Of a DNA stretch of 20,999 nucleotides, positions 8,208-14,914 are shown in pieces. A model generated the notes under the pieces. It did not search any database. It was not told the origin of the DNA and saw only the letters and a program-made list of their open reading frames with translations. This stretch comes from Desulfobacterales bacterium (lineage in GTDB: Bacteria > Desulfobacterota > Desulfobacteria > Desulfobacterales > Desulfobacteraceae), in contig JAKSAU010000401.1 of NCBI GenBank assembly GCA_022361535.1, positions 1-20,999 of the forward strand. Reading direction: 5' to 3'. Both the position numbers and the translations under genes were made by a program. Positions within the stretch are counted from its first letter, which is position 1; every line of letters starts with the position of its first letter.

Positions 8208-9656
8208 ATGGCCAACATACTTGTAATCGACGATGATGCACTGATACGGGAGACTTTGAGTACTTGTATAAAATCTATTGGGCATTCATTCAGGGGGGCG
8301 GAGACAATACAAGAAGGGGTTAAGCTTGTTTCTGAAAATGAGTTCGATTTGGTTTTGCTTGATGTGAATTTGCCAGACGGAGACGGCATTGACATCCTGC
8401 CTGAGATAAAAAAGAATCAGCCTACACCCGAAGTGATTATAATTACTGCTGAAGGGAACACTACCGGTGCTGAAATGGCACTGGAAAATGATGTTTGGGA
8501 CTATATTCTCAAACCGTTTTCTACCAATGAAATTAAACTGGCAATTAAACAGGTCCTGGAATACAAATCGACTAAAAATGCCCTGATAAAGCCACCGCCC
8601 CTCTTATTTGACCGTTCAGCTATTATAGGCAACAGCTCTAAAATCACAAATTGTCTGAACCTGGCTCAGCAATGTGCACAAAGTAGTGCAAATGTGCTTA
8701 TCACCGGACCGACCGGTACTGGAAAAGAGCTTTTCGCAAACACCATCCACAAAAACAGCAGTTGTCAAACCAACAATTTTATTGTTGTGGACTGTGCCGC
8801 ACTACCTGAACAACTGGTTGAATCCGTATTGTTTGGAAATGTAAAAGGCGCGTTTACAAGTGCTGATTCTGCAAGAGAAGGATTGGTAAAAAAGGCAGAC
8901 GGAGGCACACTTTTTCTTGATGAAATAGGTGAACTTTCCTTAAATATTCAGAAAAAATTTTTAAGAGTTCTGCAGGAACGAAGGTTTAAACCGGTAGGCG
9001 GGACAACAGAAATAGAGAGTAATTTTAGGTTGATTTCAGCCACGAACAGAGATCTTGAACAGATGGTCACCGAAAATGAGTTCCGCAGTGATCTACTATT
9101 CAGACTTAAAACATTCCAGATAGAATTGCCGCCTCTGAACGAATGCCGTCAAGATATCAAATCACTGACCCTTCATTACATCAACAGATTGTGTGACCAT
9201 CACAATTTTGAATCAAAAGGATTTGTGTCTGAGTTTTTAGATATTTTAGAATCATATGATTGGCCGGGTAATGTAAGAGAGTTGATTAGCACCCTTGAAA
9301 GAGCCATACTGGCTGATACTGAGTCAAAGATGCTGTATCCCAATTGTCTTCCTCAAAACCTGAGGCTGCACAATATCAAAACCTCAATTGAAAAACATGC
9401 TACAAACGGACAATCCAAGGTCCGTAAAAAAAACGAAAAGGATTCATATTCCTTGACTTTGCCGGATGAGTTTCTCAATCCTATCAAGCCGCTTAAGCAG
9501 GTTAAAAACTATATGGCTTCTGAAACTGAAAAGCTGTATTTAGAACATTTGATGAGAACATTGGACAATGATATGGAAAAAGCCGCACAAACCGCTTGTA
9601 TCAGTAAAAGCCGATTATATTCTCTGCTTAAAACTCACCAAAACTCAGAAAACTAA
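8208..9656 (+). CDS. NtrC-family sigma-54 response regulator
   Basis: This 482-aa protein has the three-domain NtrC plan. The receiver (about 1-120) has D8/D9/D10 and phospho-acceptor D52 in VLLDVNLPDG. The AAA+ domain (about 138-375) has Walker A GPTGTGKE at 167-174, Walker B FLDEIGE with D238/E239 and an Arg-finger stretch RSDLLFRL. A C-terminal Fis-like helix-turn-helix spans about 447-480. The sigma-54 contact loop is GAFTSA (214-219): the fifth residue, normally Gly, is Ser. A lysine-rich linker near 400-425 precedes the DNA-binding part. Phosphorylation at D52 would drive assembly and activation of sigma-54 promoters. The closest candidate target is the -24/-12-like site at 9761, and the nearest kinase is at 6416-7882. 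The ribosome site GGAAAAG lies directly upstream of the ATG. Confidence 0.95.
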   Translation: MANILVIDDDALIRETLSTCIKSIGHSFRGAETIQEGVKLVSENEFDLVLLDVNLPDGDGIDILPEIKKNQPTPEVIIITAEGNTTGAEMALENDVWDYILKPFSTNEIKLAIKQVLEYKSTKNALIKPPPLLFDRSAIIGNSSKITNCLNLAQQCAQSSANVLITGPTGTGKELFANTIHKNSSCQTNNFIVVDCAALPEQLVESVLFGNVKGAFTSADSAREGLVKKADGGTLFLDEIGELSLNIQKKFLRVLQERRFKPVGGTTEIESNFRLISATNRDLEQMVTENEFRSDLLFRLKTFQIELPPLNECRQDIKSLTLHYINRLCDHHNFESKGFVSEFLDILESYDWPGNVRELISTLERAILADTESKMLYPNCLPQNLRLHNIKTSIEKHATNGQSKVRKKNEKDSYSLTLPDEFLNPIKPLKQVKNYMASETEKLYLEHLMRTLDNDMEKAAQTACISKSRLYSLLKTHQNSEN

Positions 9657-9676
9657 CCCTTCACTTCACAAAATTG

Positions 9677-9704
9677 GAAAATCGTATTAAATAATACGAT
9701 TTTC
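9677..9704. promoter_or_regulatory. 28-base palindrome (terminator or activator site)
   Basis: GAAAATCGTATTA (9677-9689) and TAATACGATTTTC (9692-9704) are perfect inverted arms around AA. Lying 20 bases after a stop codon, it could be a weak AT-rich terminator. It contains the arms ATCGTA/TACGAT of the 8060 repeat and is centred about 98 bases before the predicted start from the 9761 promoter. That position also suits a sigma-54 activator site. Confidence 0.5.
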
Positions 9705-9760
9705 TATCAAATCGCACGCACAAAATTTTTCAACCAATTGATTTTAAAGGGCTTTCGTCT

Positions 9761-9778
9761 TTGGCACGTCTTTTGTAA
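9761..9778 (+). promoter_or_regulatory. Probable sigma-54 (-24/-12) promoter with GT at -12
   Basis: TTGGCACGTCTTTTGTAA matches TTGGCACG-N4-TTGC except that the -12 GC is GT (9775-9776). The -24 half (GG at 9763-9764) is perfect and the spacing is correct. It lies 40 bases before the ATG at 9818 and just after a sigma-54 response regulator gene. Confidence 0.65.
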
Positions 9779-9817
9779 TAATTTTCGTAAACAACATTAA
9801 TTATTTGCGAGGTTTAC

Positions 9818-10192
9818 ATGGACGTGGTGGTTTACTCTGAAACCAATGAACAACAAGTTGAAGTTCTGCTCAGCCAAATACGCAGGGACGTAAAGATTGA
9901 ACCTGATACGGTCAGAAGTTTTGAAGCCCTTTTTACGTTTCTTGAATCAAGGGTGTCGTCAAATGTAATCATTGTGTTCATGATTTACTCAGAGGATGAA
10001 CTGGATGCCCTTCTCTTCAGCAAATCAAGGTTGTTTAACATTAAGTTTATCATTGTTTTGCTGGAAGACCAGGAGACCCTGGTCACAAGAGCATTGGCAA
10101 TGCAGCCCAGGTTTTTAAGTTTTATTGCTGAAGATTATACAGCTGTATGCACAGTGGGATTAAAAATGATCAATAAAAAGGATCCTTTATGA
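9818..10192 (+). CDS. Small protein of unknown family, receiver-sized
   Basis: The 124-aa product matches no family I can name. Its pattern of hydrophobic strands (DVVVYSE, NVIIVFMIYSE, IKFIIVLLED, RFLSFIAED) separated by helical stretches is like a receiver fold. None of the receiver catalytic residues is in place: there is no acidic pair, no Asp after the third strand, and no Thr/Ser or Lys at the expected positions. No signal peptide or membrane segment is seen. GAGG (9808-9811) six bases before the ATG is a good ribosome site. It sits under a -24/-12-like promoter and ahead of a chemoreceptor, the same slot that the Glu-receiver protein at 3483 fills in block A. A pseudo-receiver is the best guess, but this is inference from length, strand pattern and context. 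Confidence 0.7.
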   Translation: MDVVVYSETNEQQVEVLLSQIRRDVKIEPDTVRSFEALFTFLESRVSSNVIIVFMIYSEDELDALLFSKSRLFNIKFIIVLLEDQETLVTRALAMQPRFLSFIAEDYTAVCTVGLKMINKKDPL

Positions 10193-10290
10193 CTGTGTTT
10201 CAGGTCCTTTCAACTGCCACTCTTTTCGTAAACCTATTTTAATAAATATTCAAGCTATTGAAATATAAATAACTACAGGGAGCACAATAA

Positions 10291-10353
10291 ATGAGTTTTA
10301 AAAACGATAATTATGATCAGCGGGGTGACCCCCGTCAGACTGTATACCTTTGA
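10291..10353 (+). CDS. Possible 20-residue leader peptide
   Basis: ATG at 10291 follows AGGGAG (10277-10282) at 8 bases, one of the better ribosome sites in the window, and opens a 20-codon frame (MSFKNDNYDQRGDPRQTVYL) ending in TGA at 10351. It lies in the leader of the HBM receptor mRNA and contains the small GC-rich hairpin at 10321-10334. It may be a translated leader, the remnant of a lost gene, or chance. No homology is recognised. Confidence 0.3.
   Translation: MSFKNDNYDQRGDPRQTVYL
10321..10334 (+). other. Small GC-rich hairpin in the receptor mRNA leader
   Basis: CGGGG (10321-10325) pairs with CCCCG (10330-10334) across TGAC. It stands out in an AT-rich stretch and lies inside the 20-codon ORF, so ribosome movement could melt it. 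There is no T-run after it, so it is not a standard terminator. Confidence 0.35.
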
Positions 10354-10479
10354 CAGGAGTATTTACATTTACAATAAATTCAAACAGATAACAAACCAAA
10401 CACGTCAATGCTCATTTCGCAACCAATCAAAAATAATAGCGATAGTATTGGCAAAAGCCTTATTAAAGGAACCAAAGAT

Positions 10480-12480
10480 ATGAATTTCAAAAAGTTTACA
10501 TTAAAAACCAAACTAATCACTGGCTTTACTTTCATCATTGCACTGCTGCTTACCGTTTCCGTTGTCGGATTCATGGCATTGAACAATGCTTCTTCAGGAT
10601 TTAAAGACTACCGGGAGATGGCCAGGGACAGCAATTTAGCAGGACGTTTGCAGGCCAACATGCTCATGGTCCGTATGAATGTCAAAAATTATCTGATTTC
10701 AGGCAGTAACGATGCCTTGGATGCTTATAATGAACGCTGGGATAAAATGGCTAAATTTCAAGAACTGGCTAAAAAAGAAATCCAGAAACCAGAAAGAGCC
10801 AGAAAGATAAACGAAGTTGATGCAGGTCTTAAAGAGTACCAAAGCGGATTTGACAATGTAGTCAAGCTTATCGGTGAACGCAACAGTCTGGTTAATGGAA
10901 TTCTTAATGTCAATGGACCAGTCATGGAAAAATCTTTGACGGAAATTATGGTCTCTGCAAATGATGATGGTGATTTGACAGCAGCATACTACACGGGGTT
11001 ATCCATGAAACACCTTCTTTTGGCCAGGCTTTACATGGCGAAGTTTCTTGATACCAATGATAATAGCGCCGTGGAAAGAGTTCAAAAAGAATTTGGACAG
11101 ATGGTCAATAATTTGGATGTTCTGGATCGCGAACTGCAAAACTCCAAACGAAGAGAATTGTTGAAAAAAGTCCAAGAAGCACAGGCTTCTTACAGCAAGG
11201 CGTTTGATGATCTGGTGACGACCATACTGACTCGTAACGATATCATTGACAATAAACTTGATCGTATCGGGCCTCAGATCGCCGGTTATGTTGAAGATGT
11301 CAAACTGGATATTAAGAAAGTTCAGGATGAAATAGGACCAAGGTTGCAGGCGGCAAATACCAAGGCTGTCACAATAATTCTTGTTGTCAGTGTGATTTCC
11401 GCATTGCTGGGTGTTGGTATTGTTTTCTCTATTACCCGAAGCGTGATGGCCCAGCTTGGAAGCGACCCCAATGAAATAGCTGATATCGCAAAGGAAATTG
11501 CCGAAGGTAACCTGGAAATATCATTTGATGAGACATCGTCTGAAAATAAAAGTGTATACAACAGCATGAAAGAGATGACCTTAAATCTTTCATCCATTGT
11601 TAAAGATATTAAAACAGGGGTTCAGACGCTGGATACCTCCTCTGCAGGCCTATCTACTGTGGCCGAACAAATGGCCTCTAATGTTGATCAGACTGCTTCA
11701 AGGTCAAATAATGTAGCAGCCGCATCTGAAGAGATGTCCACCAACATGGTCAATGTGGCAGCAGCTACAGAGCAAACTACTGCCAACATTCAGACCATTG
11801 TTTCTGCTGTTGAAGAAATGTCTTCGACCATCAATGAAATCGCCAATAATACTGCGAAAGGAAGTGAAACCACTGCCAGCGCAGTCGTCTCTGCCGAACA
11901 GGTTTCTTCCCAGGTGGATGATCTTGGAAAAGCAGCCTCGGAAATCAGCAAGGTTACAGATACGATCGCTGATATTTCAGAACAGACAAACCTGTTGGCG
12001 CTAAACGCAACCATTGAAGCGGCCAGGGCCGGGGATGCAGGCAAAGGATTTGCTGTAGTGGCCGGAGAAATTAAAGCCCTTGCACAGCAGACAGCTGAAG
12101 CGACCGATGAGATCAGTTCTAAAATTTCCGGTGTCCAGACTTCGACACAGGAGTCTGTAACGGCCATTGAATCTATCGTTAGTATCATCAATGAAATTAA
12201 TGAAATTGTAACCACCGTTGCCACTGCCATTGAAGAGCAGTCTGTAACGACCCAGGAGATTTCCAATAACATTAGCCAAGCAGCTCTGGGTATTGAGGAA
12301 GTAAATCAGAATGTGAATCAGACATCTGCGGTCGTTGAAGAAGTAAACAGGGATATCAGCCAGGTCAATCAGGCTACCGAAGAAGTAAAAACAGGCGGCT
12401 CCCAGGTAAAAAACAGCGCCACTGAGCTTTCTGAACTGGCAGGTAGTCTGAATGAAATGGTGGCTCAATTTAAAGTATAG
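10480..12480 (+). CDS. Methyl-accepting chemotaxis protein with helical bimodular (HBM) sensor
   Basis: The ATG at 10480 is preferred to an in-frame ATG at 10408, because AAAGGA lies 9 bases ahead of it and the next residues ([16 protein letters not shown]) are a normal receptor start; the product is 666 aa. TM1 is about 12-34. An all-helical periplasmic region of about 250 residues (40-290) fits the HBM two-bundle sensor. TM2 is about 296-318 and a HAMP domain covers 319-375. The signalling coiled coil ends at residue 666, with its hairpin tip near 500-515 ([18 protein letters not shown]). HBM sensors known elsewhere bind organic acids such as TCA intermediates. The cytoplasmic half is closely similar to the Cache receptor at 3861, so the two are probably paralogues feeding the same type of array. 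CheA-like and CheW genes follow in the same direction. Confidence 0.94.
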   Translation: MNFKKFTLKTKLITGFTFIIALLLTVSVVGFMALNNASSGFKDYREMARDSNLAGRLQANMLMVRMNVKNYLISGSNDALDAYNERWDKMAKFQELAKKEIQKPERARKINEVDAGLKEYQSGFDNVVKLIGERNSLVNGILNVNGPVMEKSLTEIMVSANDDGDLTAAYYTGLSMKHLLLARLYMAKFLDTNDNSAVERVQKEFGQMVNNLDVLDRELQNSKRRELLKKVQEAQASYSKAFDDLVTTILTRNDIIDNKLDRIGPQIAGYVEDVKLDIKKVQDEIGPRLQAANTKAVTIILVVSVISALLGVGIVFSITRSVMAQLGSDPNEIADIAKEIAEGNLEISFDETSSENKSVYNSMKEMTLNLSSIVKDIKTGVQTLDTSSAGLSTVAEQMASNVDQTASRSNNVAAASEEMSTNMVNVAAATEQTTANIQTIVSAVEEMSSTINEIANNTAKGSETTASAVVSAEQVSSQVDDLGKAASEISKVTDTIADISEQTNLLALNATIEAARAGDAGKGFAVVAGEIKALAQQTAEATDEISSKISGVQTSTQESVTAIESIVSIINEINEIVTTVATAIEEQSVTTQEISNNISQAALGIEEVNQNVNQTSAVVEEVNRDISQVNQATEEVKTGGSQVKNSATELSELAGSLNEMVAQFKV

Positions 12481-12492
12481 CGATGAAACATT

Positions 12493-12519
12493 CCTGTCAG
12501 TCTGTACAGGACTGACAGG
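12493..12519 (+). other. Hairpin between receptor and CheA-like genes
   Basis: CCTGTCAGT (12493-12501) pairs perfectly with ACTGACAGG (12511-12519) across nine bases. It sits between the receptor stop and the GAGGGGAA ribosome site of the next gene. With no T-run after it, it is more likely an mRNA processing or stability element that sets receptor-to-CheA ratio than a terminator. Confidence 0.5.
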
Positions 12520-12546
12520 ATCTCCAATATTTGAGGGGAATTTGTA

Positions 12547-14364
12547 ATGGTAGAACACAGAGCGATTTCAGAAACCGGCGATGTACCTGAGACCGATGAA
12601 AAAAATGCATTGCGTGTAAATATCGGACTTTTGGACACATTAATGAATCTGGCCGGAGAAATGGTATTAAGCCGGAATCAACTGCTCCAGGGCGTAGGAT
12701 CAACCAATATTAAAACCATAGAACTGTCCAGTCAGCGAATTGATATGATCACTTCCGAACTTCAGGAGGCAATTATGCAGACCCGTATGCAGCCGATTGC
12801 CAATATCCTGAACAGATTTAAATCAAAGTCTGAAGCACTTGCCAGGCAAGCCGGGAAAAAGGTTGACATCATTGTGGAAGGCAAAGAGGTGGAGCTGGAT
12901 AAAAGTATTCTGGAAGCCATGAGCGATCCGCTGATCCATATCCTCAAAAACAGTGTGAATAACGGTATCGAGCTTCCTGATATAAGAGAGAAGAAAGGCA
13001 AAGATACAACCGGGCGTATCCATATCAAGGCATATCATGAGGCCGGTAAAGTCAATATTTTAGTTTCTGATGACGGGCAGGGATTGAACCCTGATGAGCT
13101 TGCGGATACTGCGGTTTTAAACCAGGTAGTCACCCGGGAACAAGCGGATAACATGACAGAAAAGCAGAAACTGGAACTGATTTTTAATCCCGGCTTTTCC
13201 ATTGAATCGGGGCTGCATGCCGTGGCCGGAGCCATTGAGCATCTTGGCGGAGCCGTTGAGTTGGACGCTGAGCCTGATAAAGGGATGGATATACTGATAA
13301 AACTGCCTTTAACCCTGGCGATTATTCCCAGCCAGATCACCATAGCCGGTGATGAGCGGTATGCGATTCCCCAGATAAATCTCAGCGAGCTGTTAAGGAT
13401 TCCGGCCTCTGAAGTAAAAGACAGGATTGAAAAAGTAGGGGACGCAGAGGTGATACGTCTTAGAGGTGAACTGCTCCCATTGATGGATCTGGCACATATG
13501 CTGGGAATTGAGAAGACGTACATACATAACCGCGTTACCGGTGAAAGAAAACAGGATCGGCGCAAAAACATTGCAGACAGGCGATCAAAACACCATCCGG
13601 TTGAAGATGAAAGCGTTGATATTGAATCGGTAGCTTCCAACCGTGAACTAACGCAAAGGAAGGAAGAAGACCGCCGTCAAAGCCGATCAAGTGCGATCAA
13701 TATCGCTGTTGTGTCATCAGGTGATTTAAAATACGGCTTGATCGTTGATAAATTACAGGACGCTGAGGAAATTGTTGTCAAACCGTTGGGACGCCATTTG
13801 AAAGACTGTCGCGCCTACTCGGGAGCAACCATTATGGGTGACGGAAAAGTGGCATTGATTCTCGATGTGGGAAATCTTGCACAAATGGCCCGGCTTTCCA
13901 ATGTCTCGAAAGCTGCCCGGGTGGGTGGCGACAAAGAGCAAACCACAGAAACCGGAAAAGACAAAATTGCATTGCTGACCTTTAGAAACGGGTTAAACGA
14001 ACATTTTGCCGTACCGTTGGATTTGGTGGCGCGAATTGAGAGAGTGCCGTCCGTTGATGTCGAACTCATTGGTAAAAATAAGGTCGCCCAATACAGAGGA
14101 GGTGTCATACCATTGCTTGAAATGGCAATGGCAGGAGAGTTTGCTCCGCTTCCCGACCGCGACATGCAGGAAATGATTGTTCTCAATGTCAAAGGCCGGG
14201 AAATCGGATTGATGGTGACGCCACCTGTGGACATCGTTGAAACGACATTGAATCTTGATGAGTCTTCGTTAAAACAACATGGAATCAAAGGCTCTATGAC
14301 GATTCATGGCAACACCACGTTGATGATTGATGTTTTTGAAATGGTAGAGGCAATCTCTGCCTGA
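12547..14364 (+). CDS. CheA-like protein lacking the HPt domain and the ATP-lid motif, with two CheW-like regions
   Basis: The 605-aa product begins directly with the CheA dimerisation domain (about 22-105, 'GLLDTLMNLAGEMVLSRNQL'); no P1 HPt or P2 domain precedes it. The P4 ATPase keeps part of its site: H131 and N135 of the N box (HILKNSVNNGIE, with Asn where Asp is usual), DDGQG at 175-179 and NPGFS ending at 218. The segment that normally carries the SGRGVGMDVVR G2 box is cut down to IESGLHAVAG (219-228), so the lid is missing. Then come a P5/CheW-like domain (about 245-465), interrupted near 330-380 by a charged Arg/Lys/Glu-rich insert, and a second CheW-like domain (about 472-605). GAGGGGAA precedes the ATG and there is no HPt frame upstream. 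It probably cannot act as a normal kinase, so a scaffold role or work in trans with another CheA is more likely (inference). Confidence 0.9.
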   Translation: MVEHRAISETGDVPETDEKNALRVNIGLLDTLMNLAGEMVLSRNQLLQGVGSTNIKTIELSSQRIDMITSELQEAIMQTRMQPIANILNRFKSKSEALARQAGKKVDIIVEGKEVELDKSILEAMSDPLIHILKNSVNNGIELPDIREKKGKDTTGRIHIKAYHEAGKVNILVSDDGQGLNPDELADTAVLNQVVTREQADNMTEKQKLELIFNPGFSIESGLHAVAGAIEHLGGAVELDAEPDKGMDILIKLPLTLAIIPSQITIAGDERYAIPQINLSELLRIPASEVKDRIEKVGDAEVIRLRGELLPLMDLAHMLGIEKTYIHNRVTGERKQDRRKNIADRRSKHHPVEDESVDIESVASNRELTQRKEEDRRQSRSSAINIAVVSSGDLKYGLIVDKLQDAEEIVVKPLGRHLKDCRAYSGATIMGDGKVALILDVGNLAQMARLSNVSKAARVGGDKEQTTETGKDKIALLTFRNGLNEHFAVPLDLVARIERVPSVDVELIGKNKVAQYRGGVIPLLEMAMAGEFAPLPDRDMQEMIVLNVKGREIGLMVTPPVDIVETTLNLDESSLKQHGIKGSMTIHGNTTLMIDVFEMVEAISA

Positions 14365-14432
14365 TATCAGTCAGGCGGCTGATACGACGTTAATTTAGCC
14401 AAGCTGAATATCGCATATGAAAGGATATATTT

Positions 14433-14885
14433 GTGGCGCATAATAACGATAAGAACTTAAATCAGGAACTTGAATTCTCAACATTCAAAATCAGTGGTGT
14501 TGATTGCGGCATCAACATCTTGAAAATCCGGGAAATCAATAAGCATTTTGAAATTACAAAAGTACCTCATGCTGAACCCTATATCAGGGGAATACTCAAT
14601 CTTAGAGGCAACATTGTTACCGTGGTCGATCTGGGTGAAAAACTTGGGTTGACTGCTGTTGAACGTCATAAGGACAACAGGAATCTTATTGTGGATTTTG
14701 AAGATGAGCCTATCGGGCTATCCGTGGAGCGCATAGGGGATTTTGTGAAAGCAGACCCGAAAGATATAGATCCTCCGCCATCAAATATAAACCAGGTGGA
14801 TGGGAAATATTTTCAGGGGGTACTCAAAACCGGTGATCAGCTTATCGGTATTCTTGATATTGATCAGGTTTTGAATACTGAATAG
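14433..14885 (+). CDS. cheW: Chemotaxis coupling protein CheW
   Basis: This 150-aa single CheW domain starts at GTG 14433, served by AAAGGA at 14419-14424. Typical features are 'EFSTFKISGVDCGINILKIREI', 'YIRGILNLRGNIVTVVDLGEKLG' and the C-terminal 'GVLKTGDQLIGILDIDQVL'. CheW links receptor tips to CheA in the cytoplasmic array. It lies 68 bases after the CheA-like gene and 29 bases before the hybrid kinase gene, within one apparent operon with the HBM receptor. Because the upstream CheA-like protein has two CheW-like regions itself, this operon encodes three coupling-type domains for one receptor. Confidence 0.96.
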   Translation: MAHNNDKNLNQELEFSTFKISGVDCGINILKIREINKHFEITKVPHAEPYIRGILNLRGNIVTVVDLGEKLGLTAVERHKDNRNLIVDFEDEPIGLSVERIGDFVKADPKDIDPPPSNINQVDGKYFQGVLKTGDQLIGILDIDQVLNTE

Positions 14886-14914
14886 TCAGTAAATTTTTTG
14901 GAGTAAACAACAAT

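Noticed and set aside
10408..10479. ATG 10408 start for the HBM receptor
   Set aside because: It has no ribosome site and adds 24 polar residues not seen in receptors. ATG 10480 has AAAGGA at good spacing.
13035..13640. 201-codon reverse-strand open frame within the CheA-like gene
   Set aside because: It is antisense to a well-supported coding region, Ser-rich and without recognisable motifs; it is a shadow frame.
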